Source of the DNA: Verrucomicrobiota bacterium
GTDB taxonomy: Bacteria > Verrucomicrobiota > Verrucomicrobiia > Limisphaerales > DSYF01
DNA: 64,000 nt
Direction: 5' to 3'
Assembly (NCBI GenBank): GCA_025457615.1
Contig: JALOTZ010000014.1
Location: forward strand, 1-64,000
Of the stretch, positions 1 through 9,436 are shown in pieces (position 1 is the first letter of the stretch; every line of letters begins with the position of its first letter). Below the pieces are notes generated by a model that searched no databases, was not told the origin of the DNA, and saw nothing but the letters and a program-made list of their open reading frames with translations. The translations under genes were made by a program, and so were the position numbers.

Positions 1-317
1 CACCAACACGCCAACAAACCGAGTCCGCCATCGGGTAACACCCCTTTTGGCACAACGTATCACCCTCCCGGGTAACAGTAACTTTTGGCGCACGGCGGGT
101 GGACAAAAGAGGTTGCGGATTGGGCAAGAATGGTGGGGATGGAGCGCGGGTTCTCCCGGCACGGTTCACGGGTTCACCTGAAGACGTTGGCAACAACTGA
201 CCAAGCGCAAGCTGCGTCTCATCACAGCGCGACCCTGGCAGACGGACGTTATGCGTTCAGGATTCGTCCGGTTCGGGCCCGATCGCGCCGTGGGGAGGGG
301 CAGGGATCACCACGAAC
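1..317. other. Leader region without a convincing gene
   Basis: I see no recognisable gene here. A 78-codon open frame runs from 85 to 321 and overlaps the transporter start by 4 bases, but it has no recognisable domain and a composition like non-coding GC-rich sequence. A GGGGAGGGGCAGGG stretch at about 292-306 is purine-rich, but it lies 12 or more bases before the ATG at 318, which is a long spacing for a ribosome binding site. Confidence 0.4.
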
Positions 318-1589
318 ATGAAGACTGACCACTCTGCCTCACAAACACCCGCCCCCCCGGCGGCCAATCGTGGCTGGACCGTCACGCTTGCCGGGTTGGG
401 CATCAACCTGGCCCTGGGCATCCTCTACACCTGGAGCATGTTCAAGGCCGCCATCGAAAAGGAGTTTGGCTGGAAAGGCGACCAGTTGAACGATCCTTAC
501 GCCCTCTGCTGCCTGGTGTTCGCTTTTGTCATGATCCTGGCCGGGCGATGCCAGGACAGGTTCGGACCGCGCCTCACGGCGTCGATCGGCGGGTTGCTCG
601 TCGGCGCGGGATTCCTGTTGTGCTCCACGACCACCAGCTATGGCGTGTGGTTGATCGGTTTTGGCGTGCTGGCGGGGACCGGGATCGGCTTTGGCTATTC
701 GTCCGCCACCCCGCCCGCCCTCAAGTGGTTTCCGCCCTCGAAGACGGGGCTGATCGCCGGCCTGGTGGTGGCCGGGTTCGGTCTCGCACCGGTCTATCTG
801 GCGCCCGTCTCCCAGTACCTCCTGGGGACCTGCCAGGTGCAGAAATCCATGTTCATCCTCGGCATTGGCTTCGTCGTCATCGTGTGCGGCCTGGCCCAGT
901 TGCTGGCCAATCCACCGTCCGGCCATGTGGCGGGCGCAAAACCGGCCGCCGGCGGCACCGCGCCCCCTCCCGCCGCCGCGCAGGCCACCCCCACCGAAAT
1001 CCTGCGCCAGCCGACCTTCTGGCTGTTGTGGGCGATCTATTTCATCGGCGCGGGAGCCGGACTGATGGTGATCGGCAGCATCAGCGGCATGGCGAAAAAA
1101 AGCATGGGTGAACTCGCCTTCGTCGCCGTGGCCGTCATGGCCATCGGCAATGCCGGCGGCCGGATCCTGGCCGGAACGCTTTCGGACCGGATCGGGCGGC
1201 GCTGGACGTTGATGCTGGTGTTGCTGATCCAATCGGTGCTGATGTTTGCGGCGATTCCGGTGACGGGCTCGAAGGAGATGGCGGCGGTGGTGATCGTGAC
1301 GCTGGCCGCGGTGATCGGCGCTAACTACGGCGCCAACCTGGCGTTGTTCCCATCGTTCACCAAAGATCTCTGGGGCCTCAAGAGTTTCGGCATGAACTAC
1401 GGGGTGCTGTTCACGGCCTGGGGCGTGGGCGGCCTCGTGTTGCCCCGGCTGCAACAAACCCTGACCGTGAGAAGCGGGGGTAACTACACCTCGTCCTTCC
1501 TCACCGCCGGCCTCCTGCTGCTCGCCGGAGCCGCGCTCACCTTCCGGCTGCAGGCTAAGCGCACTGGGGCGGCACCGGCCAACCGGTGA
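318..1589 (+). CDS. MFS transporter, OFA (oxalate/formate antiporter-like) type
   Basis: A 423-residue polytopic inner-membrane protein with about twelve hydrophobic segments. It begins with a short polar N-terminus, followed by GLGINLALGILYTWSMFK, a first-helix signature typical of the OFA family of the major facilitator superfamily. DRFGPRL at about residue 80 and SDRIGRRW at about 290 match the conserved loop 2-3 and loop 8-9 MFS motifs. A proline/alanine-rich linker near 200-220 fits the central cytoplasmic loop. The family moves small organic acids such as oxalate, formate or lactate, but the substrate cannot be read from the sequence. The gene appears monocistronic. The barrel gene starts ten bases after it but is probably not functionally linked. 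Confidence 0.88.
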   Translation: MKTDHSASQTPAPPAANRGWTVTLAGLGINLALGILYTWSMFKAAIEKEFGWKGDQLNDPYALCCLVFAFVMILAGRCQDRFGPRLTASIGGLLVGAGFLLCSTTTSYGVWLIGFGVLAGTGIGFGYSSATPPALKWFPPSKTGLIAGLVVAGFGLAPVYLAPVSQYLLGTCQVQKSMFILGIGFVVIVCGLAQLLANPPSGHVAGAKPAAGGTAPPPAAAQATPTEILRQPTFWLLWAIYFIGAGAGLMVIGSISGMAKKSMGELAFVAVAVMAIGNAGGRILAGTLSDRIGRRWTLMLVLLIQSVLMFAAIPVTGSKEMAAVVIVTLAAVIGANYGANLALFPSFTKDLWGLKSFGMNYGVLFTAWGVGGLVLPRLQQTLTVRSGGNYTSSFLTAGLLLLAGAALTFRLQAKRTGAAPANR

Positions 1590-1598
1590 ACAACTTGT

Positions 1599-3104
1599 AT
1601 GAATGGGAAATCGCGATTCATGTCGGATGCCGGACGGTCGCCTCGTCCGCTTATGAAAACTCATCCTATGAACCTGCCGTTCCGGAGCGCGGGTCTGCGA
1701 CCCGCAGCGGCTGCGCCACGCTGGGCGTCCGCAAAAGTTCACTCACCCATTCGCCCGGCGAGGCGGCTGCGGCTCAGCGAGCCGCGCTCCGCCTCACGCC
1801 TCCATCTCCTGGCCGGGCTCGCGTTGAGCGCGCTGGGCCTTTCCGGAGTCCACGCGGGCGCCGGCGGCTGGTCGCTTGCCACCAACCTCACACTGAAGGC
1901 CGATGTGGCACTCAAGGAGACCTACGACAGCAATGTGTATTTGCAGGACGAGGAGCCGAACCGGGCTGTGGTGCCGCAGGCGGTGTCACCTTTCGTGGAA
2001 TCCTTCGTCACCTCGTTCACCCCGCGGCTATCGCTGGATTGCAGGCCGGCGGACGCCTTCCACGCCACGCTCAGCTATGCCCCCGAGGTGGTGTTCTTCC
2101 ATTCAGCATCCTCAGAGGACCACGTGGCCCATCGCGGCACCCTGAACCTCGGCGGCCAGATCGAGAAGGTCCGGTGGGACTTCCCCAACACCCTCAACAT
2201 CGTCCAGGGCAGCCGCGAGGGACTCTACTTCGGCGGGGACCCCCTGGCCCCGCCCCCCACAGGCGGCAATGCGCCGGCGATTGGCGGGGTCCCCATTCGC
2301 GACCGCCGCGCCCAACTGGTGTATCGCTGCGCCCCGCGCGTGACCGTGCCGCTGGGACGCTGGTTCGTGCGCCCCGCGCTCTCGGGTTATCTGCACGACT
2401 TCCAGACCGAACAAAAGGACACCACCATCGCCGCCAACCGCGGCTACGAGAACTACGTGGACCGGCGCGAACTCAATGCGGGGGCCGACCTTGGAATGGA
2501 TGTGGGGCGAGGGACGCGAGCCTTCGTCGGCTATCGTTACGGACAGGAGATTGAGGGGGACCTGGTGGGCTCCCCCTACCATTACGACACCGAGTATCAC
2601 CGCCCGACGTTCGGCCTGGAAGGCCAGCCGTTCCGGTGGGTGAAGGCCAACCTCAGCGTGGGCCCGGACATCCACCACACCATTCACAACCCCGCGCCGG
2701 GATTCGAGCCCAACTACACCACGGTGTGGGCCGATGCCGTGCTGACCCTGCTGCCCACCACCAACGACACCCTCACGCTGACGTGGAAGCAGAACACCCA
2801 ACCCGCCTTCGCCAGCACCTCGGTTTACGATGACATCGTCTATGACTTCGCCGGACGCCATGTCTTCAATCCACACTGGTCGGTGGGGGCCGCGTTCCGC
2901 ATCTACATCGGCGACTGGTTCGCGCCGGTGGACCGCACGGACTGGATCTACACGCCCAGCGTCACGGTGGGCTATGTGCACGACCGGCATTGGGCGGCGG
3001 ACCTGGGTTACTCCTACGACTGGGTGGATAGCAAAGTCCCCGATACCGACGGCCGCGAATTCACCCGCCACCTGGTGTGGCTGTCAGTGAAATACGCGTT
3101 CTAA
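1599..3104 (+). CDS. Outer-membrane beta-barrel protein (hypothetical)
   Basis: About 501 residues from the first ATG; in-frame ATGs at 1620, 1653 and 1668 are alternatives. A hydrophobic stretch LLAGLALSALGLSGVHA near residues 70-86 looks like a signal-peptide core with an AxA-like cleavage site. After it come alternating amphipathic strands rich in Tyr, Trp and Asp, and the protein ends in LSVKYAF; a terminal Phe is a hallmark of outer-membrane barrels. No specific family was recognised. It resembles uncharacterised putative barrel or 'outer membrane beta-barrel' proteins. Unusually, the codons between the first Met residues and the signal core are supplied by a palindromic repeat (1685-1791), so the basic n-region is repeat-derived. 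The start codon is uncertain and no good ribosome binding site is visible. Confidence 0.72.
   Translation: MNGKSRFMSDAGRSPRPLMKTHPMNLPFRSAGLRPAAAAPRWASAKVHSPIRPARRLRLSEPRSASRLHLLAGLALSALGLSGVHAGAGGWSLATNLTLKADVALKETYDSNVYLQDEEPNRAVVPQAVSPFVESFVTSFTPRLSLDCRPADAFHATLSYAPEVVFFHSASSEDHVAHRGTLNLGGQIEKVRWDFPNTLNIVQGSREGLYFGGDPLAPPPTGGNAPAIGGVPIRDRRAQLVYRCAPRVTVPLGRWFVRPALSGYLHDFQTEQKDTTIAANRGYENYVDRRELNAGADLGMDVGRGTRAFVGYRYGQEIEGDLVGSPYHYDTEYHRPTFGLEGQPFRWVKANLSVGPDIHHTIHNPAPGFEPNYTTVWADAVLTLLPTTNDTLTLTWKQNTQPAFASTSVYDDIVYDFAGRHVFNPHWSVGAAFRIYIGDWFAPVDRTDWIYTPSVTVGYVHDRHWAADLGYSYDWVDSKVPDTDGREFTRHLVWLSVKYAF
1685..1791. repeat. Palindromic dispersed element, copy inside the barrel gene
   Basis: A 107-bp element bounded by a perfect 9-bp inverted repeat, GGAGCGCGG at 1685 and CCGCGCTCC ending at 1791. 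The left arm contains the hairpin GCGGGTCTGCGACCCGC, and the centre contains AAAAGTTCACTCACCCA. A second copy at 63761-63863 shares the centre and the right arm. It lies wholly within the open frame of the barrel protein and encodes the Arg/Ala/Pro-rich stretch before the signal-peptide core. Confidence 0.8.
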
Positions 3105-3467
3105 GAGGCCCATTCCGGCAGGCTGCGAACTGCGGCCGGGTTCCAAACCACGGCGGCAGGTTTGGACAGGATGGCCGATGACCAGGATGAACGGGTTCAG
3201 GTTCCCCTCCTGACCATCCGGTTCATCCTGTCAGTCCAAGCGGCGCGGGCTCCGTTGCGCCCTCGGGACAAACAGGGCGCGCCCAACGGCAACCGGTTCC
3301 ATCGCTTGTTCAACGGCTGGAAAACTTCCAACTCGCATTGCAGGTCGGGATTCGCCTAACCTCACGGCCTGGGTTTGCGGCTGTTGCGGGTTGAACGTCG
3401 CAGGTTGCAGGTTGGCTGCAACCCGCGTGTCACGGAACCTTCAACGCGCAACCGGTAACTTGTGTCC
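3105..3467. other. Intergenic region with imperfect inverted repeats
   Basis: A 363-bp gap. Between about 3162 and 3238 are two imperfect inverted copies of a GACAGGATGAACCGGATGG-like sequence, a degenerate direct/inverted repeat. At 3402-3422 GGTTGCAGGTTGGCTGCAACC forms a 7-bp stem upstream of alaS. No gene was recognised. The hairpin could terminate transcription or regulate alaS, but nothing in the sequence decides this. Confidence 0.4.
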
Positions 3468-6236
3468 ATGACCTCATCCGAGATCCGCCAGTCGTTCCTC
3501 GACTTCTTCCAGTCGAAGCAGCACACCATCGTCCCATCGTCCCCGCTGATGCCGGACAGCCCGAACCTGCTGTTCACCAACGCCGGCATGAACCAGTTCG
3601 TGCCCATCTTCCTGGGCGAACAGAAATGTCCCTACACCCCGGGGCGCGCCGCCGATACCCAGAAATGCATCCGGGCCGGCGGCAAGCACAACGACCTCGA
3701 CGACGTCGGGCTGGACACCTATCACCACACGTTCTTCGAGATGCTGGGCAACTGGTCCTTCGGCAATTACTTCAAGCAGGAAGCCATCGACTGGGCCTGG
3801 GAACTGGTGGTCGGCACCTGGAAATTCCCGCCCCAACGGCTTTACGCCACCGTTTACCGCCCGGACAAGTCCAAGAACGACCCGAGCGAATTCGACCAGG
3901 AGGCGTGGAACTTCTGGGCCGGCAAGTTCCGCAGCATCGGACTCGACCCCGCCGTGCACATCGTCCACGGCAACAAAAAGGACAATTTCTGGATGATGGG
4001 CGAGACCGGTCCGTGCGGCCCGTGCTCGGAACTGCATGTGGACCTCACCCCCACCGGCGGCACCCGGGGCGCGCTGGTCAACCAAGGCAGCCCCGAGTGC
4101 ATCGAGATCTGGAACCTGGTCTTCATCCAGTTCAACGCGAACCCCGACGGCACGTTCTCGCCGCTGCCGGCCCGGCACGTGGACACCGGGATGGGCTTCG
4201 AGCGCGTCACCAGCATCATCCAGGGCACCAAGGGCCTGACCGATTTCGCCCACGCCCGGATCTCGAACTACGAGACCGACATCTTCCGCCCGATCTTCGA
4301 CGCGCTGGAGAAGCTCTCCGGCAAACGCTACGGCAGCACCCTGCCGGCGGCCCCCTCGCAAACCTCAGATCTGAAAGCTCAAATCGCCACCGACGTCGCC
4401 TTCCGGGTCATCGCCGACCACATCCGCACGCTGTCGTTCGCGATTGCCGACGGCATCCAGCCCGGCAACACCGACCGCAATTACGTCCTGCGCCGCATCC
4501 TGCGCCGGGCGGTGCGCTACGGCCGCCCGCTCGGCTTTCACGAACCGTTCTTCTACAAGCTCGTGGACGTGCTGGCCGACACCATGGGCGACGTGTTCCC
4601 CGAAATCCGCGCGAGAAAGGGACACGTGCAGGACGTGATCCGCGCCGAGGAGGAAGCGTTCAACAAGACGCTGGATCGCGGCATTGCGTTGTTCGAGGAC
4701 GAAGTCACACGGCTGCTGGGGAGCGCGCCCGCCCCGGGCGCCGCCGACCGCGCCCCCCAAATCTCCGGCGCGTTCGCGTTCCGGCTCTACGACGAGCAGG
4801 GCTTCCCGCTCGACCTCACCGAGTTGATGGCGCGCGAACGCGGTCTCACCGTGGACGTCGCGGGCTTCAATCAACTCATGGACGAGCAGCGCGAACGCGC
4901 CCGCAAGGCCCAGAAAAAGACGGTCATCGAACTGGCCCAGTTCGAGACCGGGACGCCCACGACCTTCCTCGGCTTTGATTATCTTGAAAGCGAAGCGGTG
5001 GTGGAAGCCGTCCTGCCCGGCAAGAAGCCGGGCGAGTTTAACGTCGTCCTCGACCGCACGCCGTGCTACGCCGAAATGGGCGGCCAGGTGGGCGACGCCG
5101 GCGTGGTCCGCGTGCCCGGGCACGACCGGAGCGAAGTGGGCCGCCTGCACGTGCTCGACACGGTGAAGCAGGGTGCCGTTCACATCCACCGCGCGGTGCT
5201 GGCCGAGGGACGGGCGCCCGAATCGGGCGAGGCGGTTCGGGTCGCGGTGGACGCGCGCCGGCGCCAGGCCATTCAACGCCACCACACCGTGACGCACCTG
5301 CTGCACTGGGCGTTGCACGAGGTGGTCAGCCGGGAAGCATCGCAGAAAGGTTCGTTCGTCGGCCCGGACAAGCTGACGTTCGACTTCAACAGCGCGCCGC
5401 TCACCCCGGCGCAGGTGGCAGACCTCGAGAAGCTCGTCAACGAACGCATCCTGGAAAACGCCGGGGTCTCCTGGACCGAGGTGCCCTACGCCGACGTGAA
5501 AGCGCGCAAGGACGTGATGCAATTCTTCGGGGACAAATACGGCGACAGCGTCCGGGTCGTCCAGATCGGCGGCCACCCGCAGAACCTCGACGGCTATTCG
5601 ATGGAACTCTGCGGCGGCACGCACACACGGGCCACCGGCGAGATCGGCCTGTTCCGCATTGTCGGCGAGAGCGCCATTGCCGCCGGCGTGCGGCGCATCG
5701 AGGCGGTGGCCGGACTCGAGGCCTGCCAGCAGGCGAGCCAGCAGGCCGGGTTGATCAGGACCCTGGCCGCCCGCCTGAACACCCCGGTGGCCGAACTGGA
5801 AAAAAGGATCGAGCTTCTGCTCGCGCAGCAGAAGGAGTCGGAGAAGGCGCTGAAGGCGGCGCAGCAACGCGAGGCCTCGAATGCCGCGAGTGAACTGCTC
5901 GAACGCGTGCACACCCTCAACGGCATCCCCGCCATCATCCACAACGTGGGCGCCGTGGATGGCGATTTCCTTCAGACCGTGGCGGATGCGCTGAAAGGCC
6001 GGTTCCAGGGCGTGATCGTGCTGGGCGGCGGACCGGAACGCGGCCATGTCGCGTTGGTCGCGGCGGTCTCGCCCGAGTTCACCGCGAGAGTGCAGGCCGG
6101 AAACCTCATCAAGCACATCGCCCCCATCGTCGGCGGCAAAGGCGGGGGGCGCCCGGACAACGCCCGGGGCGGCGGCAAGGACGCCCACCGCCTGGATGAA
6201 GCCCTGGCCCAAGCCCGAAGCCTGCTGGAGAAGTGA
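3468..6236 (+). CDS. alaS: Alanyl-tRNA synthetase
   Basis: A 922-residue cytoplasmic enzyme that charges tRNA-Ala and edits mischarged Ser/Gly. The class II catalytic core is at the N-terminus (FTNAGMNQFVPIFLG, then KCIRAGGKHNDLDDVG). The editing domain carries the zinc-site motifs HHTVTHLLH (about 605-613) and CGGTH (about 707-711). The C-terminal DHHA1 domain ends in GGKGGGRPDNARGGG. Length is slightly above the usual 870-880, partly because of an insertion around residue 300 (PAAPSQTSDLK). A GTG two codons upstream (3462) is in frame, but the ATG at 3468 fits other AlaRS N-termini better. The gene stands alone between intergenic repeats and manC. Confidence 0.98.
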   Translation: MTSSEIRQSFLDFFQSKQHTIVPSSPLMPDSPNLLFTNAGMNQFVPIFLGEQKCPYTPGRAADTQKCIRAGGKHNDLDDVGLDTYHHTFFEMLGNWSFGNYFKQEAIDWAWELVVGTWKFPPQRLYATVYRPDKSKNDPSEFDQEAWNFWAGKFRSIGLDPAVHIVHGNKKDNFWMMGETGPCGPCSELHVDLTPTGGTRGALVNQGSPECIEIWNLVFIQFNANPDGTFSPLPARHVDTGMGFERVTSIIQGTKGLTDFAHARISNYETDIFRPIFDALEKLSGKRYGSTLPAAPSQTSDLKAQIATDVAFRVIADHIRTLSFAIADGIQPGNTDRNYVLRRILRRAVRYGRPLGFHEPFFYKLVDVLADTMGDVFPEIRARKGHVQDVIRAEEEAFNKTLDRGIALFEDEVTRLLGSAPAPGAADRAPQISGAFAFRLYDEQGFPLDLTELMARERGLTVDVAGFNQLMDEQRERARKAQKKTVIELAQFETGTPTTFLGFDYLESEAVVEAVLPGKKPGEFNVVLDRTPCYAEMGGQVGDAGVVRVPGHDRSEVGRLHVLDTVKQGAVHIHRAVLAEGRAPESGEAVRVAVDARRRQAIQRHHTVTHLLHWALHEVVSREASQKGSFVGPDKLTFDFNSAPLTPAQVADLEKLVNERILENAGVSWTEVPYADVKARKDVMQFFGDKYGDSVRVVQIGGHPQNLDGYSMELCGGTHTRATGEIGLFRIVGESAIAAGVRRIEAVAGLEACQQASQQAGLIRTLAARLNTPVAELEKRIELLLAQQKESEKALKAAQQREASNAASELLERVHTLNGIPAIIHNVGAVDGDFLQTVADALKGRFQGVIVLGGGPERGHVALVAAVSPEFTARVQAGNLIKHIAPIVGGKGGGRPDNARGGGKDAHRLDEALAQARSLLEK

Positions 6237-6384
6237 TCCCCAAGCCCCGGCCAGACCCGGATGCCCCCAGCCAGGCGCAGACCAACCCGGCGCGTCCATG
6301 CCCTGTTCCTGGCCCGGCTCGAAATCCGGCTGCGAGGAGCAGGGTTTGCGTCACAAGCCGGGATTTGTCAGGCTCTGCCAGCCT

Positions 6385-7524
6385 ATGAAGACGAGCGGCA
6401 ACGCCGACAACCAGGACCGGTTCGCGATCATCATGGCGGGTGGACGGGGCGAACGGTTCTGGCCCGTCAGTCGCGAGAAGACCCCCAAACAACTGATCCG
6501 GCTGCTGGGAGATCGATCCTTCCTGCAACAGGCCGTGGATCGGGTAACCCCGATCGTGCCACTCAAGAACATCTTCATCATCACCAACACCGCCCAGGTG
6601 GACACCGTGCGCCGGCAACTGCCCAGGCTGCCCAGGGACAATGTGGTGGCGGAACCGATCGGACGCGACACCTGCGCCGCCGTCACACTGGGCGCCGCCC
6701 TGGTCGGGGTGCGGTCCACCACCGGGGTCATGGCGGTCTTGCCGGCCGACCACGTCATCCCCGACCCGAGGAAGTTCCAGCAGGTCTTGCGCGATTCCTT
6801 CGACGTGGCCGGCCGCGGCCAGGTGATTGTCACCCTCGGCATCCAACCCACCGAGCCGGCCACGGGCTACGGCTACATTCAGGCCGGCCACGAACTGCCA
6901 CCGCCCCAGGGGGTGAAGCGCTACAAGACCACCTTCTTCAAGGCGGAGCGGTTCGTGGAAAAGCCCGACCTGGCGCGGGCGGTGGAATACGTGAGCAGCG
7001 GGCATTACCGCTGGAACGCCGGCATGTTCATCTGGTCCTTCGTCACCCTCACCAACAGCCTGGAGAAACATCAACCAGCGATGTACCAAGCCTGCCAGCG
7101 GTGGTTCAAGGTGGCCAAGGACCCGGCGAAACTTGGCCGGGTGCTCAAGAAGGAGTATCCCGACATCAAGAAGATCTCGATCGATTACGCGCTCATGGAA
7201 CACGCGCAAAACGTGGTGGTGGCCGACGGCGCGTTCGATTGGGATGACCTGGGGGCCTGGCCGGCGCTCGCGCGGCACGTCAAACCCGACGCCGAAGGCA
7301 ACTGCGCCGTGGCGGAGTTCATCCATGTGGACGGCGCCCGCAACATCATCTATGACGCGCGAACCAAGGCGCACCGGACGCCGATCGCCTGTGCCGGATT
7401 GCGCGACGCGATCCTGGTGCTCACCGATGACGCGGTGTTGCTGGCCCACAAGAGCCAGGCCCAGAAGATCAAGGATCTGGTCCGGAAGCTGGGCGAGGAT
7501 CCGAAGTGGAAAGGATTGGTGTGA
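6385..7524 (+). CDS. manC: Mannose-1-phosphate guanylyltransferase
   Basis: 379 residues. The enzyme makes GDP-mannose from mannose-1-phosphate and GTP for glycan synthesis. The nucleotidyltransferase signature AGGRGERFWPVSREKTPKQ lies at residues 17-35, the PADHVI motif near 115 and the sugar-binding FVEKPD near 190. The open frame extends far upstream into the end of alaS in another frame; the ATG at 6385 is chosen because it leaves a short N-terminus before the RFAIIMAGG strand. It has the short form of the family with no C-terminal isomerase domain. An export system follows closely (11 bases to the next likely start), so the genes may be cotranscribed. Confidence 0.92.
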   Translation: MKTSGNADNQDRFAIIMAGGRGERFWPVSREKTPKQLIRLLGDRSFLQQAVDRVTPIVPLKNIFIITNTAQVDTVRRQLPRLPRDNVVAEPIGRDTCAAVTLGAALVGVRSTTGVMAVLPADHVIPDPRKFQQVLRDSFDVAGRGQVIVTLGIQPTEPATGYGYIQAGHELPPPQGVKRYKTTFFKAERFVEKPDLARAVEYVSSGHYRWNAGMFIWSFVTLTNSLEKHQPAMYQACQRWFKVAKDPAKLGRVLKKEYPDIKKISIDYALMEHAQNVVVADGAFDWDDLGAWPALARHVKPDAEGNCAVAEFIHVDGARNIIYDARTKAHRTPIACAGLRDAILVLTDDAVLLAHKSQAQKIKDLVRKLGEDPKWKGLV

Positions 7525-7535
7525 GGATACTCCCC

Positions 7536-8492
7536 ATGAAAGGCCGGCTCCCCGTCCTGCTCGGTGCGCTCCTGCTGCTGGGGGCCGGTTGCTCGGCGCG
7601 TCACGACGGTACCTTCCAGGGCTACCTCGAAGGCGAATTCGTCTATGCCGCCTCGCCGGTGGGAGGGGAACTCAAAGAACTCTTCGTCAGCCGGGGAGAG
7701 CCCGTCGAGTCCGGACAACCTCTCTTCCAACTCGATCCCGAACCGGAATCTTCGACGCTGCGCGAAGCCGAACAACGCGTGACCCAGGCTGAGTCACGCC
7801 GGACCAACCTCACCAAGGGACTGCGCCCCTCCGAAGTCGCCGCGCTGGAAGCGCGCCTGGCCGGGGCCAGTGCAGACGCCGAGTTCGCCGAAAGCGAAGT
7901 GCAACGCCTGACACGCCTGAAGCAGGACAGTGTCATTTCGCCGGAGGAAATGGATCGCGCCCGCGCGCGCCGTGACACAGCACTCGCCTGGGTCGCCAGC
8001 CTGCAAGCCGACCTCGAGACCGCCCGGCTCGGGGCACGTCAGGACGAAATCGCCGCGGCCCAAGCCGAGGTGGACGCGGCCTTGGCGGCGCGGGACCGGG
8101 CCCGATGGACCGCTGCTCAGAAGCGAAGATCAGCCCCGGCCCGGGCCACCGTGGAAGACACCCTGTATCGGGTCGGCGAATGGGTGGCGCCCGGCCGGCC
8201 GGTCGTGGCCCTGCTGCCCCCCGAGAACCTCAAGGTGCGCTTCTTCGTCCCCGAACCCGACCTGAGCTCGATGGCTTTGGGCGCTCGACTGCTGGTTTCC
8301 TTCGACGGGGCGCCGGAACCCGTGCCGGCCCGGGTGAGTTTCATCTCCACCGAGGCGGAGTTCACGCCCCCCGTGATCTACAGCCGGGAGAACCGGGCCA
8401 AGCTGGTGTACATGGCGGAGGCCCGGTTCGACACCACCCCGTCCGCCAACCTGCGTCCCGGCCAGCCGGTGGATGTGCGTCGAGGCCCCTGA
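7536..8492 (+). CDS. HlyD-family membrane fusion lipoprotein
   Basis: 318 residues. Starting at the ATG at 7536 gives a lipoprotein signal peptide with lipobox LGAGC (Cys at about 19), so the protein is probably anchored in a membrane on the periplasmic side. A lipoyl-like half (GGELKELFVSRGEPVESGQPLF) is followed by a long alpha-helical coiled-coil hairpin (about residues 70-195) and a beta-barrel domain. This is the periplasmic adaptor layout of YbhG-type ABC exporters. It is followed after 12 bases by the ATPase and permease genes, forming a three-gene export operon. A GTG at 7506 is in frame but would overlap manC. The exported substrate is unknown. Confidence 0.9.
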   Translation: MKGRLPVLLGALLLLGAGCSARHDGTFQGYLEGEFVYAASPVGGELKELFVSRGEPVESGQPLFQLDPEPESSTLREAEQRVTQAESRRTNLTKGLRPSEVAALEARLAGASADAEFAESEVQRLTRLKQDSVISPEEMDRARARRDTALAWVASLQADLETARLGARQDEIAAAQAEVDAALAARDRARWTAAQKRRSAPARATVEDTLYRVGEWVAPGRPVVALLPPENLKVRFFVPEPDLSSMALGARLLVSFDGAPEPVPARVSFISTEAEFTPPVIYSRENRAKLVYMAEARFDTTPSANLRPGQPVDVRRGP

Positions 8493-8504
8493 GCTTGTCC
8501 AGCC

Positions 8505-9428
8505 ATGACCGCGCCTGAACTCGTCATCGACGTGCATGGCGTCACCAAGTCCTTTGACGGCCGGGTGGTGGTCAATGCCATTGAAATGCAGGTCGCACGG
8601 GGCGAGATCTACGGGTTCCTGGGTCCCAACGGCAGCGGCAAGACCACCTTCCTGCGCATGCTCTGTGGCCTGCTCACCCCCGATGCCGGCCACGGCCACT
8701 GCCTGGGGTATGATTTCCGCTCCGGCTCGGCGGAAATCAAGAAGCACGTCGGTTACATGACCCAACGCTTCAGTTTCTACGAAGACCTGAGCCTGGAGGA
8801 GAATCTCGATTTCATGTCGAGGATCTACGGCTTGCCCAACCGCAAGACCGCGGTGCGTGAAAGCCTGGATCGCTTGGGCTTGGCGGGACGGCGCACGCAA
8901 CTGGCAGGCGAATTGTCCGGGGGCTGGAAGCAGCGCCTGGCACTCGCCGCCTGCCTGATTCACCAACCCCGCCTGCTGCTGCTCGACGAACCCACCGCGG
9001 GCGTGGACCCCAAGGCCCGCCGGGAGTTCTGGGAGGAAATCCATGTGCTGGCCGCCCAGGGACTCACGTTCCTGATCACCACGCATTACATGGACGAGGC
9101 CGAGCGCTGCCATCGGCTGGCCTACATCGCCTATGGCGACCTCTTGACGCGCGGCAGCCCCGAGGAGGTGCTGCGCCACGCGGGTCTGACCACCTGGCAG
9201 GTGCGGGGGCCGCAGTTGCATGACCTGGCCGAAGCCCTGCGCGGCCAGCCCGGCGTCGAGCAGGTGGTGGCCTTCGGCACCGCCCTGCATGTCAGCGGCC
9301 GAAACGCCGCCCAACTGCGCGCCAGCCTTGAATCCACGCTCACCCCGGCCCATCACTCCGAGCCCATCGAGTCGGGCCTGGAAGACGTGTTCATCAGCCT
9401 CATGGACCAGGCAAAAGACAAGTTCTAA
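8505..9428 (+). CDS. ABC transporter ATP-binding protein
   Basis: 307 residues with a complete nucleotide-binding domain: Walker A GPNGSGKTT (about 41-49), signature LSGGWKQRLALA (about 139-150), Walker B LLLLDEPTAGVD (about 160-171) and a switch His in TTHYMDEAE. The C-terminal extension after about 220 is typical of DrrA/YbhF-type exporters. It is flanked by the HlyD adaptor and an ABC-2 permease with only a few bases between genes, so it should power that permease. Substrate class (drug, lipid or polysaccharide) is not determinable. Confidence 0.94.
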   Translation: MTAPELVIDVHGVTKSFDGRVVVNAIEMQVARGEIYGFLGPNGSGKTTFLRMLCGLLTPDAGHGHCLGYDFRSGSAEIKKHVGYMTQRFSFYEDLSLEENLDFMSRIYGLPNRKTAVRESLDRLGLAGRRTQLAGELSGGWKQRLALAACLIHQPRLLLLDEPTAGVDPKARREFWEEIHVLAAQGLTFLITTHYMDEAERCHRLAYIAYGDLLTRGSPEEVLRHAGLTTWQVRGPQLHDLAEALRGQPGVEQVVAFGTALHVSGRNAAQLRASLESTLTPAHHSEPIESGLEDVFISLMDQAKDKF

Positions 9429-9436
9429 GCGCCGCC

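Noticed and set aside
85-321. Open frame of 78 codons before the MFS gene, overlapping it by 4 bases
   Set aside because: No domain, no ribosome binding site and Arg-rich composition typical of chance frames in GC-rich DNA.
339-1742. Long minus-strand frame opposite the MFS gene
   Set aside because: His/Arg/Gln-rich shadow of the transporter coding strand; the sense frame has clear MFS motifs.
4365-6299. 644-codon minus-strand frame opposite alaS
   Set aside because: Antisense shadow caused by GC-rich codon structure; alaS motifs are complete on the plus strand.
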